Assembly: GCF_024648885.1 (NCBI RefSeq)
Contig: NZ_JANBBF010000008.1
Span: forward strand, 496,001 to 560,000
Length of the DNA: 64,000 nucleotides
From: Prauserella salsuginis
GTDB lineage: Bacteria; Actinomycetota; Actinomycetes; Mycobacteriales; Pseudonocardiaceae
Reading direction: 5' to 3'
Made by a program: the position numbers and the translations under genes. Below the pieces are notes generated by a model. That model searched no databases. It was given only the letters and a program-made list of their open reading frames with translations, and was not told the origin of the DNA. Position 1 is the first letter of the stretch. Every line of letters starts with the position of its first letter. This document shows, in pieces, positions 8,351 through 16,394 of the stretch.

Positions 8351-8500
8351 CTTGGCCGTGTCCCACCAGCATCTTTCTGTGTCCCACGGCCTCCGCTGTG
8401 TCCCACAGCTCTGCTGGGCGGCAACGGCCGCTGCTGCGCGCCGCGCTGCTGCACCCCGGCTCAGCCGTGTCCGGCCGGCTTCGCCGTGTTTCCGTGTCCC
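8351..8500. repeat. Intergenic degenerate array B (GTGTCCCAC core)
   Basis: The core GTGTCCCAC occurs at 8358, 8379 and 8398 (spacings 21 and 19). More decayed copies follow: GTGTCCGGC at 8467 and GTGTTTCCGTGTCCCGG from 8486. The cores are often preceded by CTTNGCC or CTNNGC. It is part of the gap before pyrD and resembles arrays A, D and E in period but not in sequence. Confidence 0.65.
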
Positions 8501-8623
8501 GGACCTGCTGTACCCCTGCGCCCTGCCACCGTACCGGTGACCTACGGCCGTCCCTGTGCTCTCCGCCGCTCCCGGCGGCCCGGCGCGGGCGGCCCGCGCA
8601 CACATGCGGCACCATGAACAGCC

Positions 8624-9673
8624 GTGCTCTTCGACAGTCTGCTCCGGCCCGCGTTGTATCGGCTGCACGGCGGCGACGCCGAGCAGGTACACGAACGCAC
8701 CGTTCGTGCGCTCGGCCTGCTGAGTTCCGCGCCCGCCCCGGTCCGGGCGGCACTGCGGCGCACCTACGCGGCCGACACGCCGGTCACCGCCTTCGGAGTT
8801 CGGTTTCCCGGCCGCGTCGGGCTGGCCGCGGGCATGGACAAGGACGGGCGGGCACTGCACGCCTGGCCCGCGCTCGGGTTCTCGTTCGTCGAGGTCGGCA
8901 CCGTCACCGGACGTGCCCAGCCGGGCAATCCCCGGCCGCGACTGTTCACGCTCCCCGCGAGCGACGCGGTGATCAACCGCATGGGCTTCAACAACGCGGG
9001 CGCCGAGGCACTCGCGGCGCGGCTGGCCCGTGACGGCACACCGGACGTCCCGCTGGGGATCAGCATCGGCAAGTCGAAGGTCACGCCGATCGACGAGGCC
9101 GTGGCCGATTACGAGACGTCCCTGCGCGCCCTGCACCCGTTCGCCGACTACGTCGCGATCAACGTCAGTTCGCCCAACACGCCGGGCCTGCGCAGCCTGC
9201 AGGACCGCGATTCCCTCACCGAGATCCTCGCCGCACTGCGCGATCTCGCCCCCACGACGCCGTTGCTGGTGAAGGTCGCGCCCGATCTGACCGACGCCGC
9301 GCTGGGAGAACTGTTGCAGGTGTGCACCGACCACGGCGTCGCCGGGGTCATCGCCACCAACACCACGCTCGGCCGCGACGGCCTGGCGGACGCCGACGCC
9401 GCGGCAGCGGCCGAGACCGGCGGGCTCTCCGGCAGCCCGCTCACGCGGCGAGCCCGCGAGGTGGTGCGATTCGTCCACACGCGCACCGGCGGCGCGCTGC
9501 CGATCATCGGGGTCGGCGGGATCGGCGGGCCGGCCGACGCCGAGGCGATGCTCGACGCGGGCGCCGCGTTGGTGCAGCTGTACACGGCACTGGCGTTGCA
9601 CGGCCCGTCGGTGGTGCGCTCCATCAACCGGAGTCTCGCCGCGGAGCACGCACGGTGGCGCGACGTGCACTGA
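8624..9673 (+). CDS. pyrD: Dihydroorotate dehydrogenase (quinone), class 2
   Basis: A 349-residue FMN enzyme that oxidises dihydroorotate to orotate at the membrane, the fourth step of pyrimidine synthesis. The N-terminal helical extension ([22 protein letters not shown]) marks the quinone-linked class. FMN and substrate motifs include [10 protein letters not shown] (about 66-75), [20 protein letters not shown] with the catalytic Ser, and [15 protein letters not shown]. Start GTG 8624; the ATG at 8614 is in another frame. It is isolated from other pyr genes and converges on pspM. Confidence 0.95.
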   Translation: MLFDSLLRPALYRLHGGDAEQVHERTVRALGLLSSAPAPVRAALRRTYAADTPVTAFGVRFPGRVGLAAGMDKDGRALHAWPALGFSFVEVGTVTGRAQPGNPRPRLFTLPASDAVINRMGFNNAGAEALAARLARDGTPDVPLGISIGKSKVTPIDEAVADYETSLRALHPFADYVAINVSSPNTPGLRSLQDRDSLTEILAALRDLAPTTPLLVKVAPDLTDAALGELLQVCTDHGVAGVIATNTTLGRDGLADADAAAAAETGGLSGSPLTRRAREVVRFVHTRTGGALPIIGVGGIGGPADAEAMLDAGAALVQLYTALALHGPSVVRSINRSLAAEHARWRDVH

Positions 9674-9718
9674 GTCCGAGGTCGGGCGCGGCCTCCGGCG
9701 CCGGAGCGCCGGGTTCGC

Positions 9719-10696
9719 TCAGGACAGCTCGCGCAACGCAACGGCGAGACCGGCGAGCCGGTCGGTCGCGTCGGTGAGTGCATCCTTCGCCGGGCTCGCG
9801 CCGTCGCTGCTCGCCGCGACGGCCCTGCCGGCCGCGGCGACGAGCGCGCCGTACCCCTCGAGGCCCTCGTCGAGCTGCTCGCGCAGTGCCGTCACCGCCG
9901 AGTCCAGGCCGTCCCGTTCCCGTGCCGGCGCGGCGTCCCGCGCGCGTTCGATCGATTCGAGACGAGCCGCGAGCCCCCGCAGCGCCGCCGAGGCGTCCAT
10001 CGCCGTGGCCCGCGCATCCTCGACGTCGAAGCCGGTCGCGCCCGAGGGCGCACCGTGCTGCGGTGTGGCCAGCTGGTCGAGCAGGTCCGTGAGCGTCCGC
10101 TCGCTGTCGACGAGCTTCTCCATCGGCGCCCGCGCAGCCGAACCGGTGGGCGGCAACATCGACGCCGGATCGGGCCGCGGCGGTTCGACCTTGCCGAGTC
10201 TGCGCAGTTTCGTACCGGACGACACGGCCAGTGCGCCGAACACGACCGTGCCGGCCGCACCGGTCAGGGCACCTTCGACGCCCTCGTACGCCCCGATGAC
10301 GCCGAAGTACCCGGCGACCGCCCACAGCACGGCCAGCAGCGTCAGCATCGCCCACAACGTGAAGGCTCGGCGCGTCCAGCGCACCCGCCGGGCGTGTTTG
10401 GCTTCGGGAGAGTTCCAGGCGGCGAGCTTGTCACGGACGTCGGTGACGACCGTGAGGTCCACCTTCGGGCGCGGCGCGGGTGGCCCGCCAGTGCGCGCAC
10501 CGTCGGACCTTCCGGTCCGGTCACCGTCCCGATCCGACGCGCGGTCCGCACTGCCGGATGCCCGCTGGTCCTCCGGCGGCAGGTACTTCTGAACCTTCTC
10601 CTGGGCCTTCTGCGCGTAGTCGGGCAGTCGTTCAACGTGCTTACCGAGCTTCGCCGTCAGCTCGCTGAAATCTCGTCTGCCCGACTTCCCCGCCAT
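9719..10696 (-). CDS. pspM: PspM-like envelope-stress membrane protein
   Basis: A 325-residue protein. The N-terminus (SELTAKLGKHVERLPDYAQKAQEKVQKYLPP) resembles the start of the mycobacterial PspA partner (PspM, Rv2743c). Two membrane helices lie near residues 115-165 (LWAMLTLLAVLWAVAGYFGV, then a Gly-rich helix), and the C-terminus is helical. A GGGAGG site lies upstream of ATG 10696. It follows pspA by 45 bases on the same strand, matching the clgR-pspA-pspM order known from mycobacteria, where the membrane protein anchors PspA. The name depends on synteny as much as on sequence. Confidence 0.75.
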   Translation of the reverse strand: MAGKSGRRDFSELTAKLGKHVERLPDYAQKAQEKVQKYLPPEDQRASGSADRASDRDGDRTGRSDGARTGGPPAPRPKVDLTVVTDVRDKLAAWNSPEAKHARRVRWTRRAFTLWAMLTLLAVLWAVAGYFGVIGAYEGVEGALTGAAGTVVFGALAVSSGTKLRRLGKVEPPRPDPASMLPPTGSAARAPMEKLVDSERTLTDLLDQLATPQHGAPSGATGFDVEDARATAMDASAALRGLAARLESIERARDAAPARERDGLDSAVTALREQLDEGLEGYGALVAAAGRAVAASSDGASPAKDALTDATDRLAGLAVALRELS

Positions 10697-10741
10697 GACC
10701 GCCTCCCGGAAAGCTCGTGAACCGGCCCGATCCGGCCGCTA

Positions 10742-11608
10742 TCAGGCCTGGTTCTTCTGCTGTTCGGCCTGCACGCGCTGCTGGATCTCCTTCTGGATGT
10801 CCGAACCGGTGGCTGCAGGCTGCGCGGCGCCCGCCGACGACGTACCGGACGTGGTGGCACCGTCGGTCACCTCGCCTGCCACGGCCCCGCCGCCCATCGA
10901 CGCACGGATCTGTTCCAGCCGGTTGTGCCCGGCGAGCTGCGTCGTCGAATGCTGGACCTCCATCATGCGGCCCTGCACCGAGTTCTGCGCCAGCTCGGCC
11001 GATCCTACGGCCGTGGTGTACCGCTTCTCGATCTTGTCACGGACCTCTTCCAGCGACGGCGTGTTGCCCGGGGCGGCCAGCTCGGTCATCTGGTTCAGGG
11101 ACGCGGAGACCTGCTCCTGCATCTTGGCCTGCTCGAGCTGCGACATCAGCTTGGTGCGCTCGGCCAGCTTCTGCTGCAGCATGCTGGCGTTGCGCTCGAC
11201 GGCCTGCTTCGCCTGGTCGGCGGCCTGCAGCGCCTGGTCGTGCAGCGTCTTGAGGTCCTCGATGCTCTGCTCGGCGGTGACCAGCTGGGCGGCGAAACCC
11301 TCCGCGGCCGTCTCGTACTCCTGCGCCTTCTGCTCGTCACCGCGGGCGCGGGCCTCCTCGGCCAGCGTGAGCGCCTGACGGGTCGACGACTGCAGCTTCT
11401 CCACCTCGCCGAGCTGGCGGTTCAGCTTCATCTCCAGCTGCCGCTGGTTACCGATCACCGAGGCGGCCTGCTGCGACAGCTGCTGGTGGTTGCGCTGCGC
11501 CTCCTCGATGGCCTGCTGGATCTGCACCTTCGGGTCGGCGTTCTCATCGACCTTCGCCGAAAACGCCGCCATCAGGTACTTCCATGCCTTCACGAAAGGG
11601 TTGGCCAT
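10742..11608 (-). CDS. pspA: PspA/IM30 phage-shock protein
   Basis: A 288-residue, almost wholly coiled-coil protein of the PspA/Vipp1 family, which assembles on stressed membranes. The start ATG 11608 gives the family N-terminus [27 protein letters not shown]; the frame continues upstream but without similarity. Heptad-like Gln/Glu/Ala-rich segments span residues 25-220, with a low-complexity C-terminus (about 225-280). A candidate SigE-type promoter lies 70-100 bases upstream and a terminator separates it from clgR, so it can be expressed independently. pspM follows. Confidence 0.92.
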   Translation of the reverse strand: MANPFVKAWKYLMAAFSAKVDENADPKVQIQQAIEEAQRNHQQLSQQAASVIGNQRQLEMKLNRQLGEVEKLQSSTRQALTLAEEARARGDEQKAQEYETAAEGFAAQLVTAEQSIEDLKTLHDQALQAADQAKQAVERNASMLQQKLAERTKLMSQLEQAKMQEQVSASLNQMTELAAPGNTPSLEEVRDKIEKRYTTAVGSAELAQNSVQGRMMEVQHSTTQLAGHNRLEQIRASMGGGAVAGEVTDGATTSGTSSAGAAQPAATGSDIQKEIQQRVQAEQQKNQA

Positions 11609-11679
11609 CTTTCCGCCTGCCTTCTCCACGTCCCACGGGCTTACTGGTCCGGTGTTGTCACCGCTGGCCGTCGACCTGG

Positions 11680-11708
11680 CAACGTGCAACCCCCGGTGTT
11701 GGGTTCCA
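11680..11708 (-). promoter_or_regulatory. Candidate ECF (SigE-type) promoter of pspA
   Basis: Read on the minus strand, TGGAACCC (11708-11701) is followed by a 16-base spacer and CGTTG (11684-11680). This fits the published mycobacterial SigE pattern GGGAACCY-N15-16-CGTTR with one mismatch. The expected leader before ATG 11608 is about 65 nt. The match is visual; no expression data are implied. Confidence 0.5.
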
Positions 11709-11740
11709 TCGTGTCAGGTCGACCGCGGTCGTTCCACAAG

Positions 11741-11764
11741 ACCCCGAAGGATTTCGGGGTTTTC
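11741..11764 (-). terminator. Intrinsic terminator between clgR and pspA
   Basis: An 8-bp stem, ACCCCGAA with TTCGGGGT, has a 4-nt loop. It ends the clgR transcript before pspA. A short T-run lies on the plus-strand side. Confidence 0.8.
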
Positions 11765-11810
11765 ACCGGCCTCCACCGAACGAACGGATGATCTCGGCAG
11801 GTGATCGGAC

Positions 11811-12293
11811 TCAGGCCACCAGCGCGGCCTTCGCCTCGGGCTGATGGATCGTCGTGCGCAGCACCGGCGACAGCTGGAGGTCGGTCAGCTCGTCGCCGAC
11901 GGGGCCCGTCACGAGCGAACCGCCCTCGAACCCCTCACGGCCGCTCGCGGCGCTCGCGTGCGCCTCGCCGACGTCGACCCCTCGGTCGGCCGGTGCGTCC
12001 GTGCCGTCGACAGCGGGTTCGACGGGCCCGTCCACGCCCCCGACGGTGTCCACGCTGTCCAGCGCGGAGACGTCACCGGCGACGCTGACCAGCAGATCCG
12101 ACAGGGGAAGATCCAGAGCCTCGCAGATCGAGGCGAGCAGCTCGCTGGACGCCTCCTTCTGCCCGCGTTCGACTTCGGACAGGTATCCCAGGCTCACCCT
12201 CGCGACGCGCGAGATGTCACGCAGCGTCCGCTGCCTCGTGGTCCGGGCATGGCGGAGCCGGTCACCGATCGCCTCACGTAGCAGCACGGTCAT
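11811..12293 (-). CDS. clgR: ClgR-like XRE-family transcription activator
   Basis: A 160-residue regulator. ATG 12293 has a good GGGAGG site; the frame extends upstream without similarity. Residues 5-65 form a Cro/CI helix-turn-helix ([45 protein letters not shown]). The acidic linker ends in KAALVA, recalling the alanine-rich C-terminal tag by which ClgR proteins are presented to Clp protease. ClgR activates clp and other stress genes in actinobacteria. Position between cinA and pspA matches mycobacteria. A predicted ClgR box lies 75-88 bases upstream. Confidence 0.88.
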   Translation of the reverse strand: MTVLLREAIGDRLRHARTTRQRTLRDISRVARVSLGYLSEVERGQKEASSELLASICEALDLPLSDLLVSVAGDVSALDSVDTVGGVDGPVEPAVDGTDAPADRGVDVGEAHASAASGREGFEGGSLVTGPVGDELTDLQLSPVLRTTIHQPEAKAALVA

Positions 12294-12367
12294 CACGCGC
12301 CTCCCTTCAACCACCGCCCACGGTACCGACCGGGACCGACACCGCACAGTGATTAGCGCGGCCCGTC

Positions 12368-12381
12368 CGCCATCGGCGAAC
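12368..12381 (-). promoter_or_regulatory. ClgR-box operator upstream of clgR
   Basis: On the minus strand the site reads GTTCGC-N5-GCG, the motif described for Streptomyces ClgR. It sits near the -35 region of a possible -10 TAATCA at about 12353-12348. This suggests positive autoregulation. Confidence 0.6.
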
Positions 12382-12482
12382 GACCGGCCACCCGGACCGG
12401 GCGTCACCACGACGTCGGCGACGATCGTCGGCATCCGCACCCGGAACGTCCGGGCGGGCTGTGTCCAGGTACAACGCCGGCA

Positions 12483-12983
12483 TCAGCCCAGTTGTTCCGC
12501 GAGCAGGAGGAGAACCCCGCCGACCGCACCGGTACGCACCGCGTCGCGGTCCCCCGCGAGCTGCAACGTCCGGGCGTGGCGGCCGTCAGGACCACACACG
12601 GCGACGTGCACCGTTCCCGGAGCCACCCCGTCCTGGGCCGCCGGACCTGCGACACCGGTCAGTCCGAGCCCCCAATCGGCTCCGCACCGCCGCCGCGCCC
12701 CGGCCGCCAACTGCGCCGCCACCTCGGGATGCACCGCGCCCTCGGCCTCCAGCAACGACGCCGACACACCGGCCAGCTCGTGCTTGAGTTCCGTCGCGTA
12801 CACGACCAGGCCGCCCCGCAACACCGCGCTCGAGCCCGGCACCTCGGCCAGGGTCGCGCACACCAGGCCCGCCGTCAGTGACTCGGCCGCGGCGACCGTC
12901 TGCCCCGCATCTGTCAACAGCTCGACGACCCGCCGCGACAGTCCGCCCTGCTCCGTCACGAACGCCTGCCGATCACCACACAC
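12483..12983 (-). CDS. cinA: CinA C-terminal domain protein (nicotinamide-nucleotide amidohydrolase)
   Basis: About 166 residues, the stand-alone CinA-C (PncC) domain. It carries the family segments VAAAESLTAGLVCATLAEVPGSS, GGLVVYATELK and LTGVAGPAAQDGVAPGTVHVAV. PncC deamidates nicotinamide mononucleotide, recycling NAD breakdown products. GTG 12983 leaves a 7-base gap after pgsA and has GGCGGGT upstream; GTG 12959 is an alternative. It is the last gene of the rimO-pgsA-cinA operon. Confidence 0.88.
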   Translation of the reverse strand: MCGDRQAFVTEQGGLSRRVVELLTDAGQTVAAAESLTAGLVCATLAEVPGSSAVLRGGLVVYATELKHELAGVSASLLEAEGAVHPEVAAQLAAGARRRCGADWGLGLTGVAGPAAQDGVAPGTVHVAVCGPDGRHARTLQLAGDRDAVRTGAVGGVLLLLAEQLG

Positions 12984-12990
12984 CCGCCGG

Positions 12991-13659
12991 TCACGAGTCC
13001 CCTCCCGAGGTGCTCGCGCGCAGGCGCAGCGCACGCACGACGTAGTCGAGGCCGGTCGCGACCGTCAGCACCAGTGCCGCGACCAGCACCGCCCAGCTCA
13101 CCACGTCCAATACCGCAGGCAACGGCAGCAGGAACAGCCCGATGGCGACGACCTGGGCAAGGGTCTTGGCCTTGCCGCCGCGGCTCGCCGGGATCACCCC
13201 GCGCCGGATCACCCAGAATCGCAGCAGGGTGACACCCAGTTCCCTGACGGCGATCACGATCGTCACCCACCACGACAGCTCGCCGAGCATGCTCAGCCCG
13301 ACCAGTGCGGCACCGATCAGCGCCTTGTCGGCGATCGGATCGGCGATCTTGCCGAAATCGGTGATGAGGTCGTACTTGCGGGCGACCCAGCCGTCGACGT
13401 TGTCGGTGAGCGCCGCGAGCGCGAACAGCGCCGCCGCGACGTACCGCCACATCTCACCGCTGTCGCCCTCGGCCTCGCCGGCGCTGCTCGCGAACAGGGC
13501 GACGACGAACAGCGGCACCAGCACCAGCCGCGAGATCGTCAGCAGGTTGGCGATGTTCAACGTGGGCACCGGCACCGTGCTCGGCTGCGCAGCCCCGTCG
13601 GCCGGACCGGAACCGCCCGCAGCCCCCGAGGCACCGTCGCCTCCGGCTGCGCCGGTCAC
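12991..13659 (-). CDS. pgsA: CDP-diacylglycerol-glycerol-3-phosphate phosphatidyltransferase
   Basis: A 222-residue integral membrane enzyme of phosphatidylglycerol synthesis. The CDP-alcohol phosphotransferase signature [26 protein letters not shown] carries all the conserved acidic residues in D-x2-DG-x2-AR-x8-G-x3-D-x3-D. Several hydrophobic helices flank it. The first 30 residues are an Ala/Gly-rich, probably disordered extension. GTG 13659 overlaps the rimO stop by four bases (GTGA), so translation is coupled. cinA follows. Confidence 0.93.
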   Translation of the reverse strand: MTGAAGGDGASGAAGGSGPADGAAQPSTVPVPTLNIANLLTISRLVLVPLFVVALFASSAGEAEGDSGEMWRYVAAALFALAALTDNVDGWVARKYDLITDFGKIADPIADKALIGAALVGLSMLGELSWWVTIVIAVRELGVTLLRFWVIRRGVIPASRGGKAKTLAQVVAIGLFLLPLPAVLDVVSWAVLVAALVLTVATGLDYVVRALRLRASTSGGDS

Positions 13660-15107
13660 GGCGCTGCGTCCTCACCGCCGGCAGGCCCTGCCGGGCGCAC
13701 GATCAGATCGACACCGGCCGTGTCGACCACCTCGCAGCGGATCAGCTCACCCCGCTCGACACTCCCTGCGCCGAGCACGACGCACTCGCCGTCGACCTCG
13801 GGTGCCTGGTGGGCGGCGCGCCCGGTGACCTCGTCCTCGGAGTCGTCGCCCGACTGTTCGACGAGCACGTCGACGACGGTGCCGATCCGGTCCTCCGCCC
13901 GCTGGGCCGTCAGCTCCTCGACCAGTGCCGATATCCGCGCGACGCGCTCGGCGATCACGTCCTCGTCGAGTTTGCCGTCGTAGCCCTCGGCCTCGGTGCC
14001 GTCCTCGTCGGAGTACCCGAACACCCCGACGGCGTCCAGGCGAGCTCCCGTCAGGAAGCGCTCCAGTTCGGCCACGTCGTCCTCGGTCTCGCCGGGGAAT
14101 CCCACGATGACGTTGGTGCGGATGCCCGCCTCGGGTGCGTACTCGCGAATCTGGTCCACCAGCGCCAGGAACGAGTCGGTGGACCCGAATCGCCGCATCC
14201 GCCGCAGTACGGACTCGCTGGAATGCTGGAACGACAGGTCGAAGTAGTCGGCGACACCCGGTGTCGTGGCGATCGCCCTGACCAGGTCGGGACGTGTCTC
14301 GGCGGGCTGCAGGTACGACACGCGCACGCGCTCGATGCCCTCGACACCGGCCAGCCGCGGCAGCAGCGCCTCCAACGCCCGCGTGCCGCCCAACTCACGC
14401 CCGAGATCCTTGCCGTAGGACGTCGAGTTCTCGCTGACCAGGAACAGTTCGCGCGCGCCCTGTGTGGCCAGCCATGCGGCCTCGGCCACGATCTCATCGG
14501 GGTGACGGGAGACGAACGAACCCCGGAACGACGGGATCGCGCAGAACGAGCACCGACGGTCACATCCGGAGGCGATCTTCAGCGACGCGACCGGCGCGTC
14601 GTCGAGCCGCGAGCGCAGCACACGGGGACCCCAGCCAGTGTGGCCGGGCACCGCGACGTCCTCGGCCGCGGCGGGCCGTTCGACGGGACTGATCGGCAGC
14701 AGCTTCCTACGGTCCGCCGGCGTGTGCGAGGCGACCTGCTTGCCCGCGGCGACGTCGTCGAGCCGCTCGGCGAGGTTCGCGTAATGGTCGAAGCCCAGTA
14801 CCGCGTCGGCCTCCGGCAGGCTCTCGGCGAGCTGTTCGCCGTAACGTTCCGCCATGCAGCCGACGGCCACGACCTTCGCACCCGTGTCGGACGCGGCCAG
14901 CAGCGTGTCCACCGAATCCTTCTTCGCCGACTCGACGAAGCCGCACGTGTTGACCACGACGACGTCGCTGCCCTCTGGATCGCCCGCCAGTTCCCAGCCT
15001 CCCGCGGCGAGTCGCCCCGCGAGTTCCTCGGAGTCGACCTCGTTACGGGAGCAGCCCAGGGTCAGCAGGGACACCCTGCGGCCGGGCGAGGAATCTGCGG
15101 AAGACAT
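13656..15107 (-). CDS. rimO: Ribosomal protein S12 methylthiotransferase
   Basis: A 483-residue radical-SAM enzyme that methylthiolates an aspartate of ribosomal protein S12. The N-terminal UPF0004 domain ([43 protein letters not shown]) has three cluster-binding Cys. The radical-SAM motif CDRRCSFC, B12-binding-like barrel and C-terminal TRAM-like domain follow. [10 protein letters not shown] and GFVESAK favour RimO over MiaB. ATG 15107 is the first plausible start; the upstream extension lacks similarity. First gene of the rimO-pgsA-cinA operon. Confidence 0.93.
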   Translation of the reverse strand: MSSADSSPGRRVSLLTLGCSRNEVDSEELAGRLAAGGWELAGDPEGSDVVVVNTCGFVESAKKDSVDTLLAASDTGAKVVAVGCMAERYGEQLAESLPEADAVLGFDHYANLAERLDDVAAGKQVASHTPADRRKLLPISPVERPAAAEDVAVPGHTGWGPRVLRSRLDDAPVASLKIASGCDRRCSFCAIPSFRGSFVSRHPDEIVAEAAWLATQGARELFLVSENSTSYGKDLGRELGGTRALEALLPRLAGVEGIERVRVSYLQPAETRPDLVRAIATTPGVADYFDLSFQHSSESVLRRMRRFGSTDSFLALVDQIREYAPEAGIRTNVIVGFPGETEDDVAELERFLTGARLDAVGVFGYSDEDGTEAEGYDGKLDEDVIAERVARISALVEELTAQRAEDRIGTVVDVLVEQSGDDSEDEVTGRAAHQAPEVDGECVVLGAGSVERGELIRCEVVDTAGVDLIVRPAGPAGGEDAAP

Positions 15108-15158
15108 CTCGACAAGAGTAACGACCAGGCCATCGACGTGTCCGCGCAACCCGGCCGC

Positions 15159-15164
15159 TAGCGT
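15159..15164 (+). promoter_or_regulatory. -10 box of the argA-like gene, leaderless promoter
   Basis: TAGCGT ends seven bases before GTG 15172. Confidence 0.55.
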
Positions 15165-15171
15165 TTGTGCG

Positions 15172-15669
15172 GTGGAGTCACCGATCATTCGCCGTGCCCG
15201 TATCGCCGATGTCGCCGAGATCAAACGCCTCGTCGACGCGGACGCGGGCAAGGTGCTCCTCGAGAAGGACCTGGTCACGCTCTACGAGGCCGTGCAGGAA
15301 TTCTGGGTCGCCGAGCTGGATGGCGAGGTCGTCGGCTGCGGCGCCCTGCACGTGCTGTGGGAGGACCTCGCCGAGATCCGCACCGTGGCGGTCGATCGCG
15401 CCGCCCGCGGCCACGGCATCGGGCACGCGCTGGTGTCGGCGCTGATCGACCTCGCGCGCAGACTCGGCCTGCCCCGCCTGTTCGTGCTGACGTTCGAGAC
15501 CGACTTCTTCAGCAGGCACGGCTTCCGCGCCATCGACGGCGCACCCGTCCCCGAGGAGGTCTACGAGGAGATGCGCCGCTCCCCCGACACGGGTGTCGCC
15601 GAGTTCCTCGACCTGCCGTTCGTCAAGCCCAACACCCTCGGCAACACCCGCATGCTCCTCGAACTCTGA
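15172..15669 (+). CDS. argA: N-acetylglutamate synthase-type GNAT acetyltransferase
   Basis: A 165-residue single-domain GNAT protein. The acetyl-CoA loop is [27 protein letters not shown] and the C-terminal strand is [20 protein letters not shown]. Size, the opening [18 protein letters not shown], and placement opposite rimO/pgsA/clgR next to ftsK match mycobacterial Rv2747, a short-form N-acetylglutamate synthase that starts arginine synthesis. The frame is open further upstream, but GTG 15172 fits the homologue length and the promoter. Confidence 0.85.
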   Translation: MESPIIRRARIADVAEIKRLVDADAGKVLLEKDLVTLYEAVQEFWVAELDGEVVGCGALHVLWEDLAEIRTVAVDRAARGHGIGHALVSALIDLARRLGLPRLFVLTFETDFFSRHGFRAIDGAPVPEEVYEEMRRSPDTGVAEFLDLPFVKPNTLGNTRMLLEL

Positions 15670-15797
15670 CCCCACGGCGCAGGACCCCGCGCCGAACGCT
15701 GCCGTCGGTCGCCGCAGCGGCCCCAGGACGTGTGGGGATGACGCTCCGTCACCGGATACGTAGCCGAACGTTCACCGTCCGTCCCACCGAGAGCGGT

Positions 15798-15813
15798 AGT
15801 GGTCCATACCACT
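15798..15813. promoter_or_regulatory. DasR/GntR-like palindromic operator
   Basis: AGTGGTCCATACCACT has perfect 6-bp arms around CCAT. It matches 12 of 16 positions of the DasR consensus ACTGGTCTAGACCAGT. It lies 52 bases upstream of the phospholipase start. The rest of the 195-base gap shows nothing else recognised. Confidence 0.5.
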
Positions 15814-15864
15814 TCCCGCGACACTGTTCCTCGCTGTCACCCGCGACCGTGAGGAGCACCCGGT

Positions 15865-16305
15865 ATGACCTCCGCGTCCCTGAAACGCGCCCTGCGCGGC
15901 GTCGTCGCCTCGTCCGCCGTCGCGGCGGCCGTCGTCGTCGGAGCACCCGCCGCCCAGGCGATGGACGCCCCCGCGATCACCGACCAGTACCTGTTCGACA
16001 CCTCACTGTCGCAGTTCGGCGCGATCCGCGCCCAGCAGCCCTACCCCGACCAGCTCGACTGGTCGTCCGACGCCTGTTCCTGGTCACCCGACCGGCCGCT
16101 GGGCTACGACTTCACCCCGGCCTGTCACCGCCACGACTTCGGCTACCGCAACTACAAGCGACAGGGCCGGTTCACCGAGGCCGCGCGGCTGCGGATCGAC
16201 GACAACTTCTACACCGACATGCGGCACCAGTGCGGCAGCGCGTCGGCGTGCAACGCGGCGGCCTGGACCTACTACCAGGCGGTCCGCCAGTTCGGCGCGA
16301 GCTGA
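15865..16305 (+). CDS. Secreted prokaryotic phospholipase A2
   Basis: A 146-residue secreted enzyme. A Sec signal peptide (basic start, Val/Ala-rich core) ends at AQA-32. The mature part carries the phospholipase A2 active-site signature CHRHDFGYRN (residues 87-96, catalytic His/Asp pair). Cys71, 87, 123 and 129 could form two disulfides. It hydrolyses the sn-2 ester of phospholipids in characterised Streptomyces homologues. GAGGAG precedes ATG 15865. The DasR-like palindrome upstream suggests nutrient control. Confidence 0.9.
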   Translation: MTSASLKRALRGVVASSAVAAAVVVGAPAAQAMDAPAITDQYLFDTSLSQFGAIRAQQPYPDQLDWSSDACSWSPDRPLGYDFTPACHRHDFGYRNYKRQGRFTEAARLRIDDNFYTDMRHQCGSASACNAAAWTYYQAVRQFGAS

Positions 16306-16335
16306 CACTCGCGGCCGCACGCGCGCCCCGAAGGG

Positions 16336-16391
16336 CCCCGGGGGCGCTGAATACCCCGAAGGTGCCCTTGGGGCATTCAGCGCCCCCGGGG
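16336..16391. terminator. Long bidirectional terminator between phospholipase and ftsK
   Basis: A perfect 17-bp stem (16336-16352 with 16375-16391) is extended by a further 4 bp after one mismatch, with a 12-nt loop. It lies four bases from the ftsK stop. It is among the most stable structures in the window. Confidence 0.9.
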
Positions 16392-16394
16392 GCA

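Noticed and set aside
12294-12440. N-terminal extension of ClgR
   Set aside because: It would run through the ribosome-binding site, the promoter and the ClgR box.
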